From: Actinomycetes bacterium
GTDB lineage: Bacteria; Actinomycetota; Acidimicrobiia; Acidimicrobiales; Microtrichaceae
Length of the DNA: 7,613 nt
NCBI GenBank assembly: GCA_023427825.1
Contig: JAEZAI010000198.1
Coordinates: forward strand, 1-7,613
Direction: 5' to 3'
Shown here: one piece after another, positions 1-6,425 of the stretch
How the letters are laid out: each line of letters starts with the position of its first letter
Position numbering within the stretch: position 1 is the stretch's first letter
Notes under the pieces: model-generated
Told to the model about the DNA's origin: nothing
Seen by the model: the letters and a program-made list of their open reading frames with translations, nothing else
Databases searched by the model: none
Program-made: the position numbers and the translations under genes

Positions 1-69
1 GCCAGACAGCAGACATCCAGCCACCGGTAGCGACAGCAGAGTCAGACGAGGCAGAGGGCAGAACCACGC
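1..69 (+). other. Leader upstream of the first gene
   Basis: This stretch is rich in CAG/GAC-like words and has no convincing promoter boxes. One frame is open from base 1 to a TAG at 28-30 and could be the last codons of an upstream gene, but nine codons are too few to judge. AGAGGG at 53-58 is a plausible though distant (11-base) ribosome binding site for the ATG at 70. Confidence 0.4.
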
Positions 70-1629
70 ATGGCACTCACTGAGACCAGGCCCGACACGG
101 ACGGCGCGGCCGCCGGGGAGGCCACCCGGCCGACCTCTGGGGCGGTGGAGCGGCTGCTCGGATCCGGTGACCACGTGGCCATCGGTCGCCTCTACATCGG
201 CTTCGCCCTGGCGCTGGGCACGCTGTCGCTCACGCTCTGGGCCGTCACGGGCATCGACGCCCTGACCGACAACGGCTTCCTGGGCTCCCGCACCCTGCAG
301 CTGGCGGCCAGCGCCCAGACCGCACTGCTCTTCCTGGGCGTCGTGCCCCTGCTGCTCGGCGTCGCCATCGCCGTCGTGCCGCTCCAGCTCGGCTCGTCCG
401 CCATCGCCTTCCCGCGTGCCGCCGCCCTGTCCTTCTGGACCTGGCTGGTCGCGTCCGGGATCTTCGTCACCAGCGTCGCCATCGACGGCGGCGTCCTGGG
501 CGCCGACACCACCGCCGCCAAGCTCGGCAACGTGTCGCTCGGCGCCGTGCTCGTCGCCCTCGGCCTCGGTTCGGTGTGCGTCGCCACCACGGTGATGGCC
601 CACCGCCCGCTCGGCATGCGGCTGGCCTGGGTTCCCGGCCTGTCCTGGGCGTCGCTCGTGGGCGCGTCGCTCTGGCTCGCCACGCTCGGCGCCGCTGCCG
701 CCCACGTGCTCCTCGGCCAGATCGGCCGCATGGGCGCCGGTGCGCTGGCCACCAACTTCGCCGACGGGCTCACCTGGATCTTCCGGGGCCCGGCCGTGTT
801 CGCCTTCGCCATCCCGGTGCTCGGCATCGCCGTCGACGTGGTGGCGACGGCCACCGGTCGCCGCTTCGCCAACACCGACGTGCTGCAGCTGATCATCGGC
901 ATCTACGCGGTGCTCGCCTTCGGCGCCTGGGCCCAGCTGCCCAGCGCCCTCAACACCGCCATGTGGACGGTGTTCGCCCTGGCGATCACGGTGCCGGTCC
1001 TCGCCATGCTCGGCGCACTCGCCGACTCGCTCCGCCGTGGCGCCGTCACCGTCAGCCCGGCGCTGGTGCTGTCCGTGTTCGCCGTGCTGCTCCTGCTCGG
1101 CGCCGTCGTCGCAGGGTGGGTCCAGGCGCTCTCGCTCGCCGGTGAGGGCACGCTGTTCGGCGCCTCGCCCAACACCCTGGCCGGCGCCCAGACCGCCTTC
1201 GTCGGCGCGGCGGCGCTCGCCGGCGGGATCGCCGGCAGCCTGCACTGGTCGCCGCTGCTCTGGGGCGGTCCCGGCACCTCCACCGAGGCTCGCATGACGG
1301 TCCCGCTGGTGGTGCTCGGCGGTGGGCTCATGGGCACGGCGCTGCTCGTCCAGGCGCTCGTCCAGCTCGACGGCGAGGACACCGCCCACCAGCTCTTCGG
1401 CCTGCTGGTCGCCGGTGGGGCCGCCCTGCTGGCGCTCGGAGCGCTCAGCGCCCTGATCGCCGCGGTGCGCAGCACCGACGACGACGCCGCCACCCCCGAG
1501 GGCGCCACGCTCGAGTGGTCGTTCACGTCGCCCGCGACCGGGGGCGTGGGTCTGCCCGAGCTGGCCCGCGTGACGTCGCCGTACCCGTTGCTCGACGCCC
1601 GCCAGGGCACGGATGAGGAGAAGGACTGA
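70..1629 (+). CDS. Haem-copper oxidase subunit I-like membrane protein lacking all metal ligands
   Basis: A 519-residue protein with about 12 predicted membrane helices (first near 41-59, last near 441-466). It is homologous to the CtaD encoded at 4338. Residues 82-125, 236-318 and 372-399 align without gaps to CtaD 93-136, 267-349 and 405-432. Shared anchors are VPLQLG/LPLQVG, AFPR, R..GM near 179, WIF-P-V near 236-243, and an LEW...SP tail at 481-488. Every functional residue is replaced: haem a ligands H93 and H408 by A82 and T375; haem a3 ligand H406 by A373; CuB ligands H271, H320 and H321 by G240, Q289 and L290; cross-link Y275 by F244; E273 by A242; D122 by A111; K349 by A318; the propionate Arg pair by about G435/E436. 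It therefore cannot bind haem or CuB in the known way. The frame is intact and GC-rich like its neighbours, so it does not look like a pseudogene. Its role is unknown; a structural or assembly partner of the oxidase is a guess. Its stop codon overlaps the next start (TGATG). Confidence 0.88.
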   Translation: MALTETRPDTDGAAAGEATRPTSGAVERLLGSGDHVAIGRLYIGFALALGTLSLTLWAVTGIDALTDNGFLGSRTLQLAASAQTALLFLGVVPLLLGVAIAVVPLQLGSSAIAFPRAAALSFWTWLVASGIFVTSVAIDGGVLGADTTAAKLGNVSLGAVLVALGLGSVCVATTVMAHRPLGMRLAWVPGLSWASLVGASLWLATLGAAAAHVLLGQIGRMGAGALATNFADGLTWIFRGPAVFAFAIPVLGIAVDVVATATGRRFANTDVLQLIIGIYAVLAFGAWAQLPSALNTAMWTVFALAITVPVLAMLGALADSLRRGAVTVSPALVLSVFAVLLLLGAVVAGWVQALSLAGEGTLFGASPNTLAGAQTAFVGAAALAGGIAGSLHWSPLLWGGPGTSTEARMTVPLVVLGGGLMGTALLVQALVQLDGEDTAHQLFGLLVAGGAALLALGALSALIAAVRSTDDDAATPEGATLEWSFTSPATGGVGLPELARVTSPYPLLDARQGTDEEKD

Positions 1630-2204
1630 TGGCCGACGCCGTCGCCCTGCCCGCCCCGCTGCAGCCCCGTCGCCGGGAGCTGCTGTTCGGCACCGCGTTC
1701 GCCACCGCCGGCGTCGTGGCCGTCATGGCCACGCTGATCGGCTACTACCTGGCGGCTCGCAACGCCGGTGGCGCCGACTGGTTCGCCGCCAACAACATCC
1801 CGCTCACGCAGCCGAACATGCAGGCGCTCACGCTGGCCATGTCCATGGTCACCATGCAGTGGGCCGTGTACTCGATCGCCCGGGACGACCGGCCGCACAC
1901 CTACCTGGCGCTCGGCGTCACGCTGCTGCTCGGCGCCGCCTTCGTGAACCAGACCGTGTTCCTGTTCCGACAGGCCGCGGTGACGATCGAGCAGGCCGAG
2001 GGTCCGCTGTTCTACGCCGTGACCGGCGGCAGCCTGGCCATGGTCGTCGCCGGGATGGTCTTCATCGCGCTCATGGCCTTCCGGGCCCTGGGCGGACAGT
2101 TCTCCAGCCGCCAGCCCGACGGGATCGCCGCGGCCGCAGTCTTCTGGTACGCCAGCTGCGCGGTCTACGCCGTGGTGTGGGTCGCCGTCTACATCATGAA
2201 GTGA
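1629..2204 (+). CDS. Degenerate cytochrome c oxidase subunit III-like membrane protein
   Basis: A 191-residue protein with about five hydrophobic segments (near 22-42, 66-84, 91-112, 128-150 and 170-189), the size and layout of short bacterial subunit III. It aligns with the CtaE encoded at 6418: FY.xTG at 128-133 matches CtaE 149-154, and the last helix (172-190, FW...VY) matches CtaE 190-208. Hallmark residues are changed: the membrane Glu E129 to F111, H156 and H159 to S135 and M138, and H192 and D195 to Y174 and C177. The start ATG shares a base with the upstream stop codon and follows a strong GAGGAGAAGGA at 1615-1625, so the two genes are probably translationally coupled. It is probably the partner of the ligand-free subunit I-like protein. 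Homology rests on motif alignment by eye; the biological role is unknown. Confidence 0.78.
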   Translation: MADAVALPAPLQPRRRELLFGTAFATAGVVAVMATLIGYYLAARNAGGADWFAANNIPLTQPNMQALTLAMSMVTMQWAVYSIARDDRPHTYLALGVTLLLGAAFVNQTVFLFRQAAVTIEQAEGPLFYAVTGGSLAMVVAGMVFIALMAFRALGGQFSSRQPDGIAAAAVFWYASCAVYAVVWVAVYIMK

Positions 2205-2211
2205 GCGCTTG

Positions 2212-3111
2212 ATGATCACACGGGGTTCCAAGTTCTTCTACGCCGCCGCAGTCGTCGGCTTCGCCGCGGCCGTGGTCTACGGCTTCCTCAGCGGAGCGGC
2301 CGAGCACAGCGGTGTCATCGGCGTCTTCCAGGACGGCGACGTCGTCAACTCGATCGTCGGTCCGCTCACCTTCGGCTGGAAGGGCTGGGTCGGCGACCAC
2401 GTCGGCTACAGCGTGCTGATGGGCTTCGCCGCGGTGATGGCGGCCCTCGGCGGCTTCTCGACCGCCTTCCGCGACGGCAGCGCGGACGTGCTGGTGCAGA
2501 TGGAGGGCGGCGACGTCGCCATTGCGACCAACCCGCCGGTCGTCACGCCGGTCGGGCTGAGCTACTGGCCGCTCGTCGCCGCGTTCGGTGTCGGCATCGC
2601 CGTCGTCGGCCTGGCCGTCGACACGCTGCTGTTCTGGGTGGGCGTCGTCGTGCTCGCCGTCGTGCTGGTGTCCTGGACCGTGCGGGCCTGGGCCGAGCGG
2701 GCGACCGGCGACCAGACGACCAACCGGGAGCTGCGCCACGAGCTCATGGACCCGCTCGAGGTGCCGGTGCTCGCCGTGCTGACGCTCGCCGTCATCGTGC
2801 TGTGCGTGTCCCGGCTGCTCCTGGCGCTGCCGCAGGCCGCGTCGGTGTACGTGATCATCGTGGCCGCCGTGGTGGTGTTCGGACTGGCGTTCGTGCTGGC
2901 CGGACGCCCTGAGCTCAAGCGCTCCCTGGTGATCGGGGTGCTGCTGGTCGGCGGCGTCGTGATCATCGGTGCGGGCATCGCCGGCGGGGTCGCCGGCGAG
3001 CAGCACGAGGGCGAGGAGGAGCACGGTCTGGGCGCTCCCCACGCCGTCGTGGTCGATTCGGCTTCCGCGAGCGGGGCGGTGGATACTCTCCCCCTGCTCG
3101 CCGGTGAGTGA
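2212..3111 (+). CDS. CtaF-like (actinobacterial subunit IV-like) membrane protein with extra C-terminal helices
   Basis: A 299-residue protein with about seven hydrophobic segments (8-28, 66-86, 119-139, 140-160, 183-203, 211-230 and 237-259). The first four have the layout of actinobacterial oxidase subunit IV (CtaF): an FYAAAVV..VVYG first helix, a short second helix ending in FR, then a SYWPLV motif at 117-122 opening a helical pair. The same SYWPLV opens the C-terminal helical pair of the neighbouring CtaD (590-595). The last three helices and the acidic/His tail (EQHEGEEEH at 263-271) are additions I do not recognise. The loop at 29-62 is also longer than expected for CtaF. A TTG at 2209 is in frame, but the ATG at 2212 is preferred because GAAGTGAG at 2198-2205 lies six bases before it. 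It follows the subunit III-like gene by seven bases and ends inside the ctaC ribosome binding region, completing a three-gene module. Family assignment is by resemblance only. Confidence 0.7.
   Translation: MITRGSKFFYAAAVVGFAAAVVYGFLSGAAEHSGVIGVFQDGDVVNSIVGPLTFGWKGWVGDHVGYSVLMGFAAVMAALGGFSTAFRDGSADVLVQMEGGDVAIATNPPVVTPVGLSYWPLVAAFGVGIAVVGLAVDTLLFWVGVVVLAVVLVSWTVRAWAERATGDQTTNRELRHELMDPLEVPVLAVLTLAVIVLCVSRLLLALPQAASVYVIIVAAVVVFGLAFVLAGRPELKRSLVIGVLLVGGVVIIGAGIAGGVAGEQHEGEEEHGLGAPHAVVVDSASASGAVDTLPLLAGE
3057..3089 (+). promoter_or_regulatory. Possible internal promoter for the ctaC operon
   Basis: Near the 3' end of the CtaF-like gene is GGATACTCT. This offers GATACT (3082-3087) or the TANNNT match TACTCT (3084-3089) as a -10, with a weak TTCGGC (3057-3062) about 19 bases upstream. 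It lies about 30 bases before the ctaC start codon and would allow ctaCDEF to be transcribed apart from the upstream module. The match is weak and rests on spacing and an unusually AT-containing word in GC-rich DNA. Confidence 0.18.
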
Positions 3112-3115
3112 GAGG
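3111..3115 (+). promoter_or_regulatory. Ribosome binding site setting the ctaC start
   Basis: AGAGG begins on the last base of the preceding stop codon and lies six bases before the ATG at 3122. It supports that start over the in-frame ATG at 2969, whose extra 51 codons overlap the previous gene and encode an Arg/Ser/Pro-rich stretch typical of an out-of-frame shadow. Confidence 0.65.
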
Positions 3116-3121
3116 TTGGGT

Positions 3122-4306
3122 ATGCGGAACAAGCGGAACGCGACGATCGCAGCGGTCATCTCGCTGGTCGTCCTCGTCGTCGGACTGTGGCTGATCATCA
3201 GGAACATCGGCGACCCCGACCTGCCGCTCAACACCCTCGCTCCCGCCGGTCGGCAGAACTGGGAGATCTTCGGCCTGGTCAAGCCCGTGTTCGCCGTGGC
3301 GGGCATCGTGTTCCTGCTCGTCGAGGTCGGCGTGATCTGGATGGCCGTCCGGTTCCGCCGCAACCGCGAGGACGTGGACGGGGTCGGCGAGCCGACCCAG
3401 ACCCACGGCAACACCCCGCTCGAGATCGGCTGGACCGTGCTGCCGGCGCTGCTGCTCGCCGTGCTCGCCGTGTTCAACGTGCAGACGCTGCTGAACCTCG
3501 AGAAGTCCGAGGATCCCATCGAGGTGCGGGTCATCGGCCAGCAGTGGTGGTGGGAGTACCGCTACGACATCGACCGCGACGGCACCGTGGACATCATCAC
3601 CGCCACCCAGATGGTGATCCCGGTCGGCCGTGACGTCGAGGTCAAGATCCAGTCCAACGACGTCATCCACTCGTTCTGGATCCCGGCCATCAACGGCAAG
3701 AAGGACGCCGTGCCCGGCCGCACCCACACGCTCGTGATGACCGCCGAGAAGCCCGGCATCTACCAGGGCCAGTGCACCGAGTTCTGCGGCCTCTCGCACG
3801 GCGTCATGCGCATGGAGCTCAAGGCGCTGCCCGAGGCCGAGTACGACAAGTGGGTCGACGCCATGACCACGGCTCCCGAGCAGCCCACGACGGCCAAGGC
3901 CCTCGCCGGCCAGGAGCTGTTCGTGGCCCAGTGCGCCCGGTGCCACCAGGTCAACGGCCTGCGGCCCGACTCCACCGCGCCGTACACGTACGACGACGTC
4001 CCCAACCCCGACTACGGCCAGTCGGTCGACATCACGCTGTCGGCCGGCAACGCGCCGAACCTCACGCACCTGATGATGCGCCAGACCTTCGCCGGCTCCC
4101 TGCTGCCGCTGTACCAGGGCAAGGCGGCGGAGTCCGTGACGGCGGTGCCCGACGGCATCCCCGACACCTCCAACCTCAAGGACTGGTTGCGTGACCCCGA
4201 GGCCATCAAGCCGATGGACCCGGAGAACAACCAGGGCATGCCCAACCTCCAGCTCACGGAGGAGCAGATCGATCAGCTCGTCGCCTACCTGGTGACGCTG
4301 AAGTAG
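3122..4306 (+). CDS. ctaC: Cytochrome c oxidase subunit II with fused cytochrome c domain (caa3 type)
   Basis: A 394-residue electron-entry subunit. Hydrophobic segments lie near 8-27, 54-76 and 103-120; the first may be a signal or anchor, and no lipobox cysteine is evident. The cupredoxin domain carries the WWWEY motif (142-146, the aromatic electron-entry patch) and a full CuA set: H183, C218, E220, C222, H226 and M229. A flexible Ala/Thr/Pro linker (about 247-260) leads to a class I cytochrome c domain with CARCH at 271-275. The likely axial methionine is M373 in MPNL, with M365 as the alternative. The protein should take electrons from a donor via its own haem c, pass them to CuA and then to haem a of CtaD on the outer face of the membrane. 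Classical actinobacterial CtaC lacks the cytochrome domain, so the fusion points to a caa3-type enzyme. The gap between CXXCH and the methionine (about 100 residues) is rather long. It is followed after 31 bases by ctaD. Confidence 0.95.
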   Translation: MRNKRNATIAAVISLVVLVVGLWLIIRNIGDPDLPLNTLAPAGRQNWEIFGLVKPVFAVAGIVFLLVEVGVIWMAVRFRRNREDVDGVGEPTQTHGNTPLEIGWTVLPALLLAVLAVFNVQTLLNLEKSEDPIEVRVIGQQWWWEYRYDIDRDGTVDIITATQMVIPVGRDVEVKIQSNDVIHSFWIPAINGKKDAVPGRTHTLVMTAEKPGIYQGQCTEFCGLSHGVMRMELKALPEAEYDKWVDAMTTAPEQPTTAKALAGQELFVAQCARCHQVNGLRPDSTAPYTYDDVPNPDYGQSVDITLSAGNAPNLTHLMMRQTFAGSLLPLYQGKAAESVTAVPDGIPDTSNLKDWLRDPEAIKPMDPENNQGMPNLQLTEEQIDQLVAYLVTLK

Positions 4307-4322
4307 ACCGGCCGGACCGGAC

Positions 4323-4330
4323 GAGAAGGA
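4323..4330 (+). promoter_or_regulatory. Ribosome binding site of ctaD
   Basis: GAGAAGGA lies seven bases before the ATG at 4338, in the 31-base ctaC-ctaD gap. The same gap holds the palindrome CCGGCCGG and no terminator-like hairpin, so the two genes are probably co-transcribed. Confidence 0.6.
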
Positions 4331-4337
4331 CCACCAC

Positions 4338-6425
4338 ATGGCACTTGTCGAAGAGCGACCCCCGCTCGAGCTCACCACCGGCGCCGCGACGGTGACGAGG
4401 CCGCTCGGCGTCTTCTCACGCCCGACGGCCACCCACGGCTGGAAGGCGTGGTTCACCACGGTGGACCACAAGAAGATCGGCATCATGTACGGCGCCGCAT
4501 CCTTCTTCTTCCTGCTCGTGGGTGGGTTCGAGGCGCTCCTGATCCGGACGCAGCTCGCCATCCCCGGCTCCAAGCTGCTGTCCGCGGACCTGTACAACCA
4601 GGTCTTCACCATGCACGGCGTGACCATGGTGTTCCTGGTGGTGATGCCGATGGCCTCGGCCTTCGCCAACTACCTGCTGCCGCTGCAGGTCGGCGCGCGC
4701 GACGTGGCGTTCCCACGCATGAACGCCCTGTCGCTCTGGGTCTGGCTCGCCGGCGCGATCTTCTTCAACACGTCGTGGTTCCTGGGCGGCGGCGCCAACG
4801 GCGGCTGGTTCAACTACGCCCCGAACTCCGGCGTGGCCTTCTCGCCGGGCCACGGCATCGACTTCTACGCCGTCGGCCTGATCATCATGGGCATCGGCTC
4901 GACGGTGTCGGCCATCAACCTGACCGTCACCGTGCTCAACATGCGGGCGCCCGGCATGACGCTCATGAAGATGCCGGTCTTCACCTGGATGACCTTCGTG
5001 GTGCAGGTGCTGCTCGTGTTCGCCCTGCCGGTGATCACCGTCGCGCTGTTCCTGCTGATGTTCGACCGGCTCTTCGACGCCACGTTCTTCGATGCATCGA
5101 AGGGCGGCGATCCGTTCCTCTGGGAGAACCTGTTCTGGATCTTCGGTCACCCGGAGGTCTACATCATGATCCTGCCCAGCTTCGGGATCGCCTCCGAGGT
5201 GATCCCGACCTTCTCCCGCAAGCCGATCTTCGGCTACCCGTTCATGGTCGGGTCGGGCATCGCGATCGGCTTCATGGGCTGGGGCGTGTGGGCGCACCAC
5301 ATGTTCGCCTCGGGCATCGGCGTCCTGTCGGTGCTGGCGTTCTCGCTGGCGACGATGTTCATCGCCGTGCCCACCGGTGTGAAGATCCTGAACTGGATGG
5401 CGACCATGTACGGCGGCCGTCTCCGGTTCAACACCGCCATGCTGTTCTCGGTGGGCCTGGTGGCGATGTTCACCATCGGCGGCCTCTCGGGCGTGACCCA
5501 CGCCTTCGCCCCGGCCGACACGCAGCAGACGGACACCTACTACATCGTCGCCCACTTCCACTACGTGCTCTTCGGCGGCGCCCTGCTCGGGCTGTTCTCC
5601 GGCATGTACTTCTGGTGGCCGAAGATCTTCGGCTACTTCCTGGGCGAGAAGCTCGGCAAGTGGAACTTCTGGGTGATGCTCGTCGGCTTCAACCTCACGT
5701 TCGGACCCATGCACATCCTCGGACTCCAGGGCATGATGCGCCGGACGTACACCTACACCGAGGGCCAGGGGTTCAACTTCTGGAACATGGTGGCGACGAT
5801 CGGTGCGTTCACGATCGCCGTGTCGCTGGTCCTCTTCATGGTCAACATCTACCTGAGCTACCGGAAGCACCGGAAGGAGCAGGTGAACCCGGGTCCGGAT
5901 CCGTGGGACGCCCGCTCGCTCGAGTGGATGATCCCGTCGCCCGCCCCGGAGCACAACTTCGACGAGACCCCGGTGGTCGAGGAGCTGGACGAGTTCTGGC
6001 ACCGCAAGTACGGCCACGACGAGAACGGTCGCCTGGTGCGGATCGCCGCCACCGAGGACGTCGTCCAGAAGGGCGACGCCACCGGCGTGCACCTGCCGTC
6101 GCCGTCGTACTGGCCGCTCGTCATGGCGGCGGGCTTCCCGCTCGTCGGCTACGGCCTGATCTTCAACTACTGGTGGGCCGTGCCGGGCGCGCTGCTCATC
6201 GTCCTGGCCATCTTCGGCTGGGTCTTCGAGCCGTCGACCGACCCGAACGCGGGCCACGGTCACCACGACGACCATCCGAGCGACGACCACCCCGACGCGG
6301 TCGAGGCCTCCGACGCCGAGCCGGGTGCGGAGGGCGACGACGCCACGGTCGGCGCCGAGGAGGGTGCGGGCGAGTCCGCTCCCGAACCGGCCATGGCCAG
6401 CACCGAGGAGACGACCGTTGGCTGA
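4338..6425 (+). CDS. ctaD: Cytochrome c oxidase subunit I, aa3/caa3 type, with C-terminal two-helix extension
   Basis: A 695-residue catalytic subunit; it reduces O2 to water and pumps protons. Twelve core helices run from about 46 to 507. Visible ligands are H93 and H408 (haem a), H406 (haem a3, in AHFHY), and H271, H320 and H321 (CuB). Y275 in GHPEVY is the His-Tyr cross-link residue. E273, D122 and N129 mark the D channel and K349 (TGVK) the K channel, placing it in the A1 group of haem-copper oxidases. R468/R469 match the haem propionate pair. The protein is longer than the usual 530-580 residues. After an actinobacterial-type linker (LEW..SP at 528-535) come two more helices (about 589-630) beginning SYWPLV, resembling the second half of actinobacterial CtaF. 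A His/Asp-rich then acidic tail (639-695) follows. A strong ribosome binding site precedes the ATG, and the stop overlaps the start of ctaE. Confidence 0.97.
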   Translation: MALVEERPPLELTTGAATVTRPLGVFSRPTATHGWKAWFTTVDHKKIGIMYGAASFFFLLVGGFEALLIRTQLAIPGSKLLSADLYNQVFTMHGVTMVFLVVMPMASAFANYLLPLQVGARDVAFPRMNALSLWVWLAGAIFFNTSWFLGGGANGGWFNYAPNSGVAFSPGHGIDFYAVGLIIMGIGSTVSAINLTVTVLNMRAPGMTLMKMPVFTWMTFVVQVLLVFALPVITVALFLLMFDRLFDATFFDASKGGDPFLWENLFWIFGHPEVYIMILPSFGIASEVIPTFSRKPIFGYPFMVGSGIAIGFMGWGVWAHHMFASGIGVLSVLAFSLATMFIAVPTGVKILNWMATMYGGRLRFNTAMLFSVGLVAMFTIGGLSGVTHAFAPADTQQTDTYYIVAHFHYVLFGGALLGLFSGMYFWWPKIFGYFLGEKLGKWNFWVMLVGFNLTFGPMHILGLQGMMRRTYTYTEGQGFNFWNMVATIGAFTIAVSLVLFMVNIYLSYRKHRKEQVNPGPDPWDARSLEWMIPSPAPEHNFDETPVVEELDEFWHRKYGHDENGRLVRIAATEDVVQKGDATGVHLPSPSYWPLVMAAGFPLVGYGLIFNYWWAVPGALLIVLAIFGWVFEPSTDPNAGHGHHDDHPSDDHPDAVEASDAEPGAEGDDATVGAEEGAGESAPEPAMASTEETTVG
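6405..6410 (+). promoter_or_regulatory. Ribosome binding site setting a TTG start for ctaE
   Basis: GAGGAG, inside the last codons of ctaD, lies seven bases before TTG at 6418. It decides for the TTG start over the in-frame ATG at 6325, whose extra 31 residues are an Arg/Pro-rich out-of-frame reading of the ctaD tail. Confidence 0.75.

Noticed and set aside
70..1629. Reading the first gene as an active cbb3-type oxidase or nitric oxide reductase subunit
   Set aside because: Those enzymes also require the six conserved histidines, which are all absent; the alignment is closest to the neighbouring aa3-type CtaD.
70..1629. Reading the first gene as a pseudogene
   Set aside because: The frame is full length, helices are intact, the ribosome binding and coupling signals to the next gene are good, and changes are concentrated at active-site positions rather than spread as stops or frameshifts.
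2969..3121. N-terminal extension of CtaC by 51 residues
   Set aside because: It overlaps the preceding gene almost entirely, encodes Arg/Ser/Pro-rich sequence before a normal signal-anchor helix, and lacks a ribosome binding site as good as the one before 3122.
4307..4337. CCGGCCGG palindrome between ctaC and ctaD as a terminator or operator
   Set aside because: It is only eight bases, self-complementary without a loop, and unremarkable at this GC content.
2963..4669. A 568-codon antisense frame opposite ctaC
   Set aside because: A shadow of ctaC, with compositionally biased translation and no recognisable start or motif.
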